From NCBI GenBank assembly GCA_945913285.1, contig CAMEDD010000009.1:1-64000 (forward strand): 64,000 nt of DNA, given 5' to 3'. Of this stretch, positions 1 to 7,546 are shown in pieces. Source of the stretch: Candidatus Sulfopaludibacter sp. SbA3 (lineage in GTDB: Bacteria; Pseudomonadota; Alphaproteobacteria; Caulobacterales; Hyphomonadaceae). Position 1 is the first letter of the stretch; each line of letters starts with the position of its first letter. The notes under the pieces are model-generated. The model saw only the letters and a list, made by a program, of their open reading frames with translations. It did not search any database and was not told the origin of the DNA. The translations under genes and the position numbers were made by a program.

Positions 1-132
1 GTACTCGCCGCGTAGACCTTCAAGGACAATCCGGATCTTCTCCTCGGCTGAAAACTTCCGCCGGGTCTGACGCTTGATTGCCTGTACATGCTTCTCGGCC
101 GAAGACTCCTTCGGCCCGGATTTCTGTCTCAT
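1..132 (-). CDS. IS3-type transposase OrfA, N-terminal part (partial)
   Basis: The first 44 codons from an ATG at 130-132 encode a basic N-terminus followed by RKFSAEEKIRIVLEGLRGEY. That stretch is the start of the helix-turn-helix (HTH_Tnp_1) domain of IS3-family OrfA proteins, which bind the element's ends. A purine-rich ribosome site (GAGGAG) lies just upstream on the minus strand. The gene runs off the window, so completeness and the OrfB partner cannot be judged. It is a different element from the IS3 copy at 10.0-11.3 kb, since the OrfA sequences differ. Confidence 0.75.
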   Translation of the reverse strand, partial: MRQKSGPKESSAEKHVQAIKRQTRRKFSAEEKIRIVLEGLRGEY

Positions 133-218
133 CTTCACTCCTCGTATCAATTACGATGAGCCAGAAATCCTCCTTAAGCAATTTTGCCGATCTGTCTCAC
201 AGTCGCTGACGGGGAACA
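1..218 (-). mobile_element. 5' end of an IS3-type insertion sequence, cut by the window edge
   Basis: The window opens inside an insertion sequence read on the minus strand. It holds the first 44 codons of a helix-turn-helix OrfA-type transposase plus about 85 bp of leader. The outer boundary is an estimate: reading inward on the minus strand, a segment starting with TGTTCCCCGTC near position 218 has the TG start typical of IS3 ends. The other terminal repeat lies outside the window, so the boundary and target duplication cannot be checked here. Confidence 0.5.
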
Positions 219-426
219 GATCCGGTTGCCTCGATGCAGGCGATCCCGAATGCAGGGCTGCATGCTGTGGCCGGCGGTGTGCGTGTACTTCTGCAAGCAG
301 CAATCGACGCCGTGTGAGCCAACGCCGCCGGATAGGTGTATTCCCCTATAGGCATAGCCCCGCCAACGCGGCACGTTCGGGAAAAGCTCAGCATCAATGC
401 TGATCGTGCAACCGGAGCATCCAGCC

Positions 427-1266
427 ATGGGATTTCGCGACATTTCCGTCTGCGTATCATCAATTTCGCCCGACCATGACCTGGTTGATCAGGCCGCCGC
501 CATAGCGGAGAACTGGAATGCCCACCTCAGCTGCTGCGCCATCGGGGTTCAACCCATGCCGGTCTTCGTTGACGGGTTCGGGTCGACACAGACCGATGTG
601 TCGATGATGATCCAGGCCAGCAGTGAGGAATTGCGGGCGTTCCGGTCAGATCTTCACCGGCACATAGAGCAGAAGACCCCGAGCGTTGAATTCCGGCACA
701 CGATGAATTTCATCAACGGCCTCGCTTAGGTCACGTCCTTGTTTGCACGGTATGCGGACATTTTGATCGCCCGCATGCCGGACCGTCCGGATACGGCGCT
801 CCACAGCGAAATCATCGAAGGCGCCCTGTTTGGCGCGGGCCGGCCCGTGCTTGCCGTTCCGAAGAATTGGAAGCCCAGGGCCATCGGCGAACGTGTCCTG
901 CTCGCCTGGGACGCAAGCCGCGAGGCCTCGCGCGCCATTCACTCCGCCTTGCCGGTGCTGAAGACGAACGCCGAGACGTGCATCGTGACCGTTGATGCGC
1001 ATACCGGACCGACAGAGCACGGCGACGTGCCGGGTCTCGACATCGCCGCGCATCTGGCACGTCACGATCTGCGCGTCACGGTGCTCAACGAAGACAGCCT
1101 GGGAAAAGCTGTCGGCGAACGCCTGATCGAAGCTGCCAACGGGTTCAATGCGGACATGATCATCATGGGCGCGTATCGCCGGCCCAGGCTTCTGCAACGG
1201 ATCACGGGCGGGCCGAGCCAGCTGATGCTGACGCGCTCGCCCCTGCCGGTCTTGATGTCGCACTGA
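427..1266 (+). pseudogene. Universal stress protein (UspA family), interrupted by an in-frame TAG
   Basis: Two consecutive open segments lie in one frame, 427-726 and 730-1266, separated only by the amber codon TAG at 727-729. Together they give about 279 residues, the usual size of two-domain Usp proteins. The C-terminal half has the family core, with RVLLAWDASREASRAI and ending MGAYRRPRLLQRITGG..SPLPVLMSH, which resembles the G-x2-G-x9-G-S/T nucleotide loop. The neighbouring codons do not shift, so a single CAG-to-TAG change would explain the break. The start chosen is ATG 427; an ATG at 397 is also possible. The second half could be translated alone from a start near 739. Other genes in the window (cysK, metC, the 3982 gene) end in TAG, so general recoding of TAG is unlikely. 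Confidence 0.75.
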
Positions 1267-1675
1267 GCGTCAGGCGAGCCCCCCCCGCCTGCGGCACAGC
1301 CTTGCCATGCGGATCTGCGCCGGTGAGGCTCAGCAGGATCAGCTTTTGCCGCATCAGACCGGACAACATCGCAATCCGGCGCAGCGCCGTATCCTGATAC
1401 CGGCAGGCGTGCCGGACCCCGATCTGGCTTAATCCTGGCCGCTCCCGCTTGCAGGCCGGACCGTTACGGCTTCAACAGATGGCTCAAGCTGGCAGCGACA
1501 CAAGGCAGATGAAAAGCTCTCGCAGCCTGTACGCCCCTGCGGCCGCGCCGGAATAAAGAGCGCATGTCTCTGGTGATCGGATTGCGGCCTGCAGCCGTAT
1601 AGGATTTTCAAATGGGACGACAACGGCACAATGCCTTAAGGCTTCCCCCAGTTTAGCCAGTGAGCCACAACCGAC
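1267..1675 (+). other. 409-bp gap between usp and folE
   Basis: No gene is supported here; the short open frames have no recognisable content. The only signal is the ECF-type promoter-like pair at 1574-1603. That places a likely transcription start about 65 bp before folE. Confidence 0.5.
1574..1603 (+). promoter_or_regulatory. Putative ECF (RpoE/ECF11-like) promoter for folE-BLUF
   Basis: TGATCG at 1574-1579 is followed after exactly 18 bp by TATAGG at 1598-1603, upstream of folE and in its direction. Recalled from the literature, the Rhodobacter sphaeroides RpoE promoter pattern is TGATCC, 18 bp, then TAAG-like. The same spacing occurs before the ChrR-like operon at 20400-20429. The -10 match is partial, and a few chance matches are expected in 64 kb. 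Confidence 0.4.
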
Positions 1676-2389
1676 ATGAGCGACAGCCCCAAGACGCCGA
1701 AGTCCTCCTCAAAGGAGCCGGTCTCTGCCCGAATCCGCAGCAGGATCCAGAAGGCCAGGAAGCGGTTCCATGCCAATGACAATATCTCCGCATTTCTCCA
1801 ACCGGGCGAGCTGGATGAGTTGCTGGCTGAGGTCGAGACGAAATTCAAAGGCGTGCTCGAAAGCCTCGTCATCGACACCGAGAGCGACCACAACACGCAA
1901 GACACCGCCCGCCGCGTCGCAAAGATGTACCTGACCGAAGTGTTCAGCGGCCGCTATGTCGAGGCGCCGCCGGTCACCGAATTTCCGAACGCGTCCTCAC
2001 TGAATGAGCTAATGATTGTCGGCCCGATCACCGTGCGCAGCGCCTGCAGCCACCATTTCTGCCCGATCATGGGCCGGCTGTGGATCGGCATCATGCCTAA
2101 CGAACACTCCAACCTGATCGGTCTGTCGAAGTATTCACGCCTCGCCGAATGGGTGATGTCGCGTCCGCAGATTCAGGAAGAGGCGATCACCCAGATGGCC
2201 GAAGTGCTGATGAACAAGGTCCGCCCCGACGGCCTCGCCGTCGTCATGGAAGCCGATCACTTCTGCATGCACTGGCGCGGCGTTAAGGATAACCAGACCA
2301 AGATGATCAACAGCGTGATGCGCGGATCGTTCCTGAAAGATCACATCCTGCGCGGCGAGTTTCTCGCGCTTCTCAACAATAAAAGGTAA
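1676..2389 (+). CDS. folE: GTP cyclohydrolase I
   Basis: The enzyme converts GTP to 7,8-dihydroneopterin triphosphate, the first step of folate and pterin synthesis, in the cytoplasm. The 237-residue product has the family's zinc ligands: C124 and H127 in a CSHH motif (CEHH in most homologues) and C197 in HFCMHWRGVKD. It also has the LIGLSKYSRLAEWVMSRPQIQEE core that forms the active site. About 60 N-terminal residues (Ser/Lys/Arg rich) precede the catalytic fold. The sequence looks divergent from housekeeping FolE proteins, so it may be a specialised paralogue. A BLUF photoreceptor gene begins 8 bp after its stop, which indicates co-transcription. A possible ECF-type promoter lies at 1574-1603. 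Confidence 0.92.
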   Translation: MSDSPKTPKSSSKEPVSARIRSRIQKARKRFHANDNISAFLQPGELDELLAEVETKFKGVLESLVIDTESDHNTQDTARRVAKMYLTEVFSGRYVEAPPVTEFPNASSLNELMIVGPITVRSACSHHFCPIMGRLWIGIMPNEHSNLIGLSKYSRLAEWVMSRPQIQEEAITQMAEVLMNKVRPDGLAVVMEADHFCMHWRGVKDNQTKMINSVMRGSFLKDHILRGEFLALLNNKR

Positions 2390-2397
2390 TCCAAGTC

Positions 2398-2826
2398 ATG
2401 CTCGTCCGTTGCCTTTACGCCAGCCGTCCCCTCCAGCCCCTCAGTGGGCCCTTCATCGAAGCCATCCTGGAGCAGTCGCGCAAGAACAATCCTGCGCTCG
2501 GCATCACGGGTCTCCTGTGCGTCTCGAAAGACCTGTTCATTCAGGTTATCGAAGGCGGACGTGACGAAGTCTGCGATCTGTTCAACGCAATTGTCCGCGA
2601 CGACCGGCACCAGCAGGTTCGCTTGCTGATCTATGAAGAGATCTCCGAGCGCCAGTTTGGCAACTGGACGATGGCGCAGGTGAATATCAGCAAACTCAAC
2701 CCGTCCATGCTGCTGAAATACTTCAAGCGCGCCGAGCTGGACCCCTTCGAAGGCTCCGGCAAGGCCACCCTTGCCCTGCTCACCGACCTCATCGCCACCG
2801 GCGCCATCCTCGGTCATCGCGATTGA
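2398..2826 (+). CDS. BLUF-domain blue-light photoreceptor, folE-linked
   Basis: The 142-residue protein has a BLUF (FAD-binding blue-light sensor) domain over about residues 1-95 and a short helical tail. The photochemical residues are visible: Y7 in LVRCLYASRP, N31 in the NNPALGITG segment, Q49 in FIQVIEGG, and W90/M92 in FGNWTM. No output domain is fused, so it should act as a short BLUF protein through a partner. It starts 8 bp after folE, so the likely partners are FolE itself or an unlinked regulator; this is inferred from context only. It differs clearly from the second BLUF protein at 4821-5225. Confidence 0.92.
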   Translation: MLVRCLYASRPLQPLSGPFIEAILEQSRKNNPALGITGLLCVSKDLFIQVIEGGRDEVCDLFNAIVRDDRHQQVRLLIYEEISERQFGNWTMAQVNISKLNPSMLLKYFKRAELDPFEGSGKATLALLTDLIATGAILGHRD

Positions 2827-2973
2827 GTTGCGGCGCGCGAGGCGCTGCAAAACGTCCGGCATGAGAGCTTCAAGCCGCGCGCCGGCACTCAAGGCTACAA
2901 CCTCCGAACGCGTTATCAAAACGTAAGGGCCGTAAACCGGCGCCGCCTTGACTGCCGGGCGACGCCGGTACCT

Positions 2974-3246
2974 TCAGAAGCCGAACAGGTCCAGGAGCCG
3001 GGATTTCCGGTCCATCCGTCCACGGCGCACATCGCTGTTATCATCGAAATCCCCGTGATCCCGGGGCAGGCGCGCCCGCGATGGAATTTCCTGAGCGGCG
3101 TCGTCCCGGATGATTTCAATCAACGTCTCGAGTTCTCCGTGGTCGAGCCAGATACCGCCTGTTGCCGGGCAGACATCGATCTCAATCCCATACCTGCGGA
3201 CGGTCCGCATAGGCGCGCCAGTCATTGGTGAGATTTGCAAGGGCAT
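2974..3246 (-). CDS. TFIIB-type zinc-ribbon-like small protein, zinc ligands mostly lost
   Basis: This 90-residue protein matches the zf-TFIIB pattern of small proteins with two CPxC knuckles around an MxxVxxxGIEID strand, ending in GIWLDHGELE. Here the first knuckle is S6-P-M-T9 and the second is C26-P-A-T29. Three of the four metal-binding cysteines are therefore replaced, while the rest of the fold signature is kept. The C-terminal half is charged and ends in DLFGF. The gene starts 3 bp after the stop of the DUF465 gene on the same strand, so the two form an operon. Its function is unknown. Confidence 0.72.
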   Translation of the reverse strand: MPLQISPMTGAPMRTVRRYGIEIDVCPATGGIWLDHGELETLIEIIRDDAAQEIPSRARLPRDHGDFDDNSDVRRGRMDRKSRLLDLFGF

Positions 3247-3249
3247 GGG

Positions 3250-3513
3250 TCAAAAGCCTTCCTTAGTCCGGCTTGCCTGGACCTGCGCCAGCTGCATCGC
3301 TGGACGTGTTTTCCACCGCCATTCGCGGGTCGTCTCAGCCTGGCTGCGCTTGTCACGAATCGCGTCCCGGATGCGGTCGCGGTAATTGAGGCGAAGCTTT
3401 TTCAATGAGGTGATATAGAGTATATCGGGCGACGGGGATTTCATCGCTTCCGCGATCTTGCGCTCGATCGCCGCGTGACGCTGCGCGAGGGCGTAGATGT
3501 AGTTCGATGACAT
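3250..3513 (-). CDS. DUF465 (YdcH-like) small protein
   Basis: From the ATG at 3513, preceded by an AAGAGGAG ribosome site, the product is 87 residues. Its N-terminal half has the DUF465 pattern: a heptad-like helix LAQRHAAIERKIAEAMK, a PSPD turn, and a second helix LKKLRLNYRDRIR. Such proteins are predicted helical hairpins of unknown function. The frame stays open far upstream, but that region has no family similarity and lacks a ribosome site, so the shorter start is preferred. The zinc-ribbon-like gene follows directly. Confidence 0.75.
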   Translation of the reverse strand: MSSNYIYALAQRHAAIERKIAEAMKSPSPDILYITSLKKLRLNYRDRIRDAIRDKRSQAETTREWRWKTRPAMQLAQVQASRTKEGF

Positions 3514-3981
3514 GGGCAGACTCCTCTTGTTGGGTTTCAGGAGCCCCGGAGCCGGCCAGCGAGCATGCTTTGGAGAGCCGGCACCGGGATACTCCCGGTG
3601 CGGTCCGACATCGCGGCTGGTCTCCTTGAGGAGCGCCAGCCGCCAGAGGGGCCCGGTCCGCACACGGATTAAAATGGCAGGATCACCGGATTCTGCAAGA
3701 TGCCCGATCGGCAGATTCCGCGGGTTCATCTGAAGTTAATCTGCCGGCGCGGGAGCGGGGCAGTTGCCGGCGAGATCCCGGTTGCCCAACGCGATAAACC
3801 GGCCCGCATCCGTCATCAGCCTGGCTTCGGCTTACGGCAACAGGCCCCAACAACAGACTTCGTGATTTGGGGCCCGCGCTTGCCTGAGAAACTTCAAGTT
3901 GCTGATTACAAATTAGGCCTTTCGCCCTGCCCGCGAAGTCAGTTACAAAGCCCGCTCAGCCTCAGAGTATCGATCCTGATC
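3514..3981. other. Divergent intergenic region with two strong hairpins
   Basis: No gene is supported between the DUF465 start and the 3982 gene. Two perfect or near-perfect hairpins lie close together. The first is a 9-bp stem with a TAC loop at 3581-3601 (GCACCGGGA / TCCCGGTGC). The second is at 3615-3641 (GGCTGG..CTCC TTGA GGAG..CCAGCC). They sit 68-128 bp upstream of the minus-strand operon and would form a structured leader if its promoter lies beyond about 3645. Confidence 0.45.
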
Positions 3982-4728
3982 ATGATAGAGCTCGCCCGGC
4001 GCGAAGGCGCTTTTGGAACCATCCGTATTCTTGAGCAGACATCGGACAAAGCCCGTATCTACATGATCGGAGACACCGCGCAGACCATGGTCAACCGCGA
4101 CGGCGTCAGCCTCTCCGGCTATGTTCACGCCATCGAGCTGCTGGTACGCGGGGCTGAAACCCTGCTGATGATTGGCGGAGGCGGCGGCGGTCTTGCGACC
4201 ATGCTGGCGCGGGCCGGGACCAGCGTCACGGTTGTCGATGTGGATCCGGAGGCCGAAGACCTCGCACGGCGCTACTTCTGGCTGGATCCAAACGTGCGGT
4301 GGGTCACCGCAGACGCCATCCGGTTCGTGGAAACCGAACGCAAACAGTTTGACGCCGTTGTGGTCGATGCCTGTGACGGGTTCGGGATCGTAAAACCGTT
4401 CGATGACCCTGAGACACTCGCCTGGCTCCTCGATCGAACCTGCCCCGCGGGCCCTCTCGTCGTCAACCTGGCGCGCAATGATGATCTGCCGACGCATGGT
4501 AAGCGCCGGGCAAGGCAGCTCGCCGGTCGCGGCTTGTCGACGACCCTCTACAGCGCCCGGGAGGGTGATGAGGGAAACGAGGTTCTCCATGTGCGGCGAA
4601 CCGGCCGCACACGAACCCTCGTCGTCGCAGACCTCGACCAGCGCCCGCCCAATGCGCAAATCTTCCTCACGTCTTTACAGGCGTTCACGCCAAGGCTCGC
4701 CAAGCCCGGCTTCATTCGCCAGGTTTAG
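3982..4728 (+). CDS. Spermidine-synthase-like methyltransferase-fold protein
   Basis: The 248-residue product from ATG 3982 has the SpeE-type Rossmann fold. It contains a glycine loop (LLMIGGGGGGLATML), an acidic strand end (VTVVDVDPEAEDLARRYF), and an FDAVVVDACDG strand corresponding to the aminopropyltransferase active-site loop. N-terminal residues such as SGYVHAIELL resemble the substrate-gating region of polyamine synthases. Many bacterial proteins of this type are not true spermidine synthases, and no speD (AdoMet decarboxylase) is nearby, so the substrate is uncertain. The reading frame continues upstream to about 3700 without family-like sequence; ATG 3982 fits the domain start. Confidence 0.75.
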   Translation: MIELARREGAFGTIRILEQTSDKARIYMIGDTAQTMVNRDGVSLSGYVHAIELLVRGAETLLMIGGGGGGLATMLARAGTSVTVVDVDPEAEDLARRYFWLDPNVRWVTADAIRFVETERKQFDAVVVDACDGFGIVKPFDDPETLAWLLDRTCPAGPLVVNLARNDDLPTHGKRRARQLAGRGLSTTLYSAREGDEGNEVLHVRRTGRTRTLVVADLDQRPPNAQIFLTSLQAFTPRLAKPGFIRQV

Positions 4729-4820
4729 CTGCGAACTCAATCGGCAAAGATCTGTTTGCGGAGTATCATGAAACGGACCTTGGCTGTGTCCTTCGCCAGC
4801 CCCGCGGGGCAGGCCCGGAT

Positions 4821-5225
4821 TCAGCGAATATCTCCCGGGCGGTTCGCGCCGCGCAGCGGCATGAAGAAGCCGGTCAGTTCTTCCGGCGTTGCCCGCTCGA
4901 GCGCGCCTGCATCGATGTCGGCCTGCGACCAGATCCAGGTGACAGCCGGGTCATGCAGCATGGCCCATTCTGCAAACATCCGGTCCTGGACTTGCTCTTC
5001 GACGTGCAACCGAACTTCCAGGTGGCGGTCATCCTGCTCAATCCGCGCGAGCGTCGCCCTCACCGCCGCCTCTGGCCCTTCAAGCCATTGCATGTATATG
5101 TCCGCGCGGCAGATCAGGGCGCCCGTAATTCCATCCCGTTCATTCGCGAGGCGGGCATGCATCAGGATGCCGCTCAGAATACTCGTATCAAAGCCAAAGG
5201 GCCGCGACGTATAGATCACCCGCAA
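4821..5225 (-). CDS. Second BLUF-domain photoreceptor
   Basis: The 134-residue protein has a complete BLUF domain: Y5 in VIYTSRPFG, N28 in LANERDGITGALI, Q46 in YMQWLEG, and the conserved tryptophan and methionine in FAEWAM. A short C-terminal extension (about residues 95-134) has no recognisable output domain. It converges with the spermidine-synthase-like gene and has no co-directional neighbour, so it is probably monocistronic. Sequence identity with the 2398 BLUF protein is low, so it is not a recent duplicate. The cofactor should be FAD. Confidence 0.9.
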   Translation of the reverse strand: MRVIYTSRPFGFDTSILSGILMHARLANERDGITGALICRADIYMQWLEGPEAAVRATLARIEQDDRHLEVRLHVEEQVQDRMFAEWAMLHDPAVTWIWSQADIDAGALERATPEELTGFFMPLRGANRPGDIR

Positions 5226-5471
5226 ATGGTTCGTGATGGGCCTGTTTCCTTTTCCAGTTATCGAAGTCGTTTAGCCGCGCCGGGCCCGCAAACAGGCCAG
5301 ATCTTATGAAACGACCCTTTGTCTTTTAGGGCACGCAAGTCAGTCCTGCTACCTGGGTACCGGCTCGGCCCCGAGCTTTCAGTGCCGGCTTGCTTCGTCC
5401 GCGCTGCGCGCAAGCCAAAGAGCGCCCCGAGGGGCGCTCCAAGCATTCGATTTCTCGGGCAAAATCTTGGA
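5226..5471 (-). other. Former downstream flank of tRNA-Asp
   Basis: No gene is supported. If the island at 5472-12038 is removed, this segment lies directly 3' of tRNA-Asp on the minus strand. The hairpin at 5420-5439 would then sit about 35 bp beyond the tRNA end, where its terminator would be expected. Confidence 0.4.
5420..5439 (-). terminator. Hairpin, probably the displaced tRNA-Asp terminator
   Basis: GAGCGCCC and GGGCGCTC form an 8- to 9-bp perfect stem around a tight CGAG loop. Reading on the minus strand it is followed by TTTGGCTT. It lies about 33 bp outside the island's left repeat, where tRNA-Asp transcription would have ended before the insertion. Confidence 0.5.
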
Positions 5472-5488
5472 AAATGGCGCGAGTGACG
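5472..5488 (-). repeat. attL: 17-bp copy of the tRNA-Asp 3' end
   Basis: AAATGGCGCGAGTGACG here is identical to 12022-12038, which covers the encoded CCA and acceptor/T-arm side of tRNA-Asp. A copy of a tRNA 3' end at the far edge of an integrase-bearing segment is the classic mark of tyrosine-recombinase integration. Confidence 0.8.
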
Positions 5489-5918
5489 TGACATAATCCA
5501 TCTTTTTTTCCTTTATTATCAAGGCCTAAATCGCCCGAAAATCGACTCCTGGTCCTCGTTCCGGAGTAAAAATGGTCTACAAGTTTGCAGACCGCTGAAG
5601 CTCGAGGCATCCCCTTCGACACATCGTTTAATCTAGAACCTTTCTCCGACTTGGGGAATCCCGAATCCATTCCGCAAACGGACAATTCGGCACCATACCA
5701 AAAGAGAGTTTCTGTGCCAGGCGCCAGCAGAACTGCATTCGAATTCATCTTTGATACGCAGGCGTCAGGCTGACAGCCGAACTGGCAGGGCTGTCTCTTC
5801 GCATGGCTCACGTGCCGCGAAAGACGCACGCGGATGTCCAGGTGAGCTCCAGTCTGACCTGCTTATAAAAGCACGCTTTTCCGAGTGAACCTGGCTGGAA
5901 GCAACGATTAATTCGCAC
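5489..5918. other. Left part of the island, no gene recognised
   Basis: Short open frames occur but none has recognisable content. The region is more AT-rich than its surroundings. It contains an inverted repeat AAAAGC-AC-GCTTTT at 5867-5880 just upstream of the repeat array before the fic gene, which may be part of that gene's control region. Confidence 0.45.
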
Positions 5919-6000
5919 AATAAGCTAAATAGTGATAAACATAATAAGATAAACGTTGTACAGCAGAATAAGCTAAGTTCTGCGCAACACAACAAGCTGG
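5919..6000 (+). repeat. Four direct repeats at exact 24-bp intervals before the fic gene
   Basis: AATAAGCTAA (5919), AATAAGATAA (5943), AATAAGCTAA (5967) and AACAAGCTGG (5991) start exactly 24 bp apart. The remaining 14 bp of each unit are not conserved. The array ends 13 bp before the fic start codon, so it covers the promoter and leader. Conserved 10-bp cores on variable spacers look like a protein-binding array rather than simple tandem duplication. The AbiEi-like N-terminal domain of the downstream protein is a candidate binder (inference). Confidence 0.75.
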
Positions 6001-6013
6001 GAATGGAACACAA

Positions 6014-7546
6014 ATGGCGACTGCTCCGGAGAATCTTGCCGCTTCGCTTGAAGCGCTCGAGGCGCTGCAGTCAGGCGGCACCGTTGCAATCCACTCAACC
6101 GACTTCACCCGAACGCACCGCGAGCGTTTGCTGAACGCGGGGTTCCTCAAGGAGGTCATGAAAGGCTGGTACATTTCATCACGGCCGGACGAAGCGGCTG
6201 GCGAGAGTACGGCCTGGTACACCTCATTCTGGGACTTTATTGCGCAGTATCTTGGCGTCCGGTTCGGCGAAGCCTGGAGCCTGTCACCTGAACAATCGCT
6301 CGTCCTGCTTTCTGGCAACCGGACCGTCCCAGCGCAACTCCTGGTCCGGGCGCCGAACGCGCGCAATGGCGCGACCGACTTTCCGCATGGAACATCAGTC
6401 TTCGAGGCACGCGCGCGCATTGCCGAAGGCGGCGACCTGACGAGCGTCGATAATATGCGTGTGTTCACACTGGAAGCCGCGCTGATCCTTGTCAGCGAAA
6501 GCTTCTTTGCCAATCATCCGACCGACGCGCGCGCCCTGCTCGCAACTATCCCGGATGCTTCGGGACTTCTCGCCCGCCTGCTTGCCGGCGGGCACACCCG
6601 CGCTGCCGGGCGTCTCGCAGGCGCTTTCCGCAACATCGGCAATTCCCGCATCGCGGATGATATCCTTGCTGCCATGAAGGCCGCCCTTCACGAAGTACGC
6701 GAGTCGGATCCGTTCGATCGTATCATTCCTGTCTCGGGCGTGGGCCGCCCGGTGTCTGCGCATGTGAACCGGATACGCCTTCTCTGGTCGGGCATGCGGG
6801 AAGACGTCATCGCGCGCCTGCCGCCGGCCGAACCTGCCCCAAATGATACAGACGCCTATCTTGCAGCGGTTGAAGCCGTGTACGTGACCGACGCCTATCA
6901 CTCGCTATCCATCGAAGGCTACAGGGTGTCCCGTGAGCTTATTGAGCGGGTCGGGATGGGCGCCTGGAACCCGGAGGCCAATGCCGAGGACCTCGAACAC
7001 AAGAACGCGCTCGCCGCGCGCGGGTACTGGCTGGCTTTCCAGGCCGTCAAGCAAACCATCCGCGCCGTCCTCGAGGGCAAAAATCCAGGCCAGGCCGTGA
7101 ATGATGACCTTGGCCGCTGGTACCGTGAACTGTTCACGCCATCCATCACCGCGGGTCTCGTTCCTGCGACCCAGCTCGCTGGATACAGAAACGGCCCCGT
7201 CTACATCCGCCGTTCAATGCATGTGCCCCTTCGGGTCGAGGCAGTCCGCGACTGTATGCCGGTCTTTTTCGAGTTGCTCAGCGAAGAAGAAAACCCTGCC
7301 GCCCGCATCGTGCTCGGTCACTTCATCTTCGTCTACATCCATCCCTATTTCGACGGCAACGGCCGCACCGCGCGGTTCCTGATGAACGTGATGATGGCCG
7401 CCGCCGGATTACCCTGGACCATCATCCGCGTAGAACAGCGCGACGCATACATGTCCGCCCTCGAACAAGCGAGCGTCGCCGGGAATATTGCTCCGTTTGC
7501 TGATATCATTGCAAATACGCTGCGAGAGACGATTTCTCAAACCTGA
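6014..7546 (+). CDS. Fic family protein with AbiEi-like N-terminal domain
   Basis: The 510-residue protein ends in a Fic domain, which typically transfers AMP or another phosphate-linked group from a nucleotide to target proteins. The catalytic motif HPYFDGNGRTARF starts at H443. An inhibitory-helix motif of the S/T-x3-E-G/N type is present at S297-x3-E301-G302, on the N-terminal side of the Fic core, as in self-inhibited class II Fic proteins. About residues 10-60 (TVAIHSTDFTRTHRERLLNAGF..MKGWYI) resemble the winged-helix start of AbiEi-type antitoxins and transcription regulators, and the following 150 residues fit such a domain. The protein therefore appears to join a DNA-binding/antitoxin-like part to its own enzyme. 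No separate antitoxin gene is adjacent. The start is ATG 6014, just after the 24-bp repeat array. Confidence 0.88.
   Translation: MATAPENLAASLEALEALQSGGTVAIHSTDFTRTHRERLLNAGFLKEVMKGWYISSRPDEAAGESTAWYTSFWDFIAQYLGVRFGEAWSLSPEQSLVLLSGNRTVPAQLLVRAPNARNGATDFPHGTSVFEARARIAEGGDLTSVDNMRVFTLEAALILVSESFFANHPTDARALLATIPDASGLLARLLAGGHTRAAGRLAGAFRNIGNSRIADDILAAMKAALHEVRESDPFDRIIPVSGVGRPVSAHVNRIRLLWSGMREDVIARLPPAEPAPNDTDAYLAAVEAVYVTDAYHSLSIEGYRVSRELIERVGMGAWNPEANAEDLEHKNALAARGYWLAFQAVKQTIRAVLEGKNPGQAVNDDLGRWYRELFTPSITAGLVPATQLAGYRNGPVYIRRSMHVPLRVEAVRDCMPVFFELLSEEENPAARIVLGHFIFVYIHPYFDGNGRTARFLMNVMMAAAGLPWTIIRVEQRDAYMSALEQASVAGNIAPFADIIANTLRETISQT

Noticed and set aside
74-729. Coding frames at 74-403 and the minus frames across 174-463
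   Set aside because: They cross the IS end and the usp leader without recognisable protein content.
3700-3981. N-terminal extension of the spermidine-synthase-like protein
   Set aside because: No similarity to the family and no ribosome site; the domain starts at ATG 3982.
5765-6013. Minus-strand frame with a leucine/cysteine-rich 8-residue periodicity
   Set aside because: It is the translation of the 24-bp DNA repeat array; the conserved parts are DNA cores, not codons, and there is no ribosome site.
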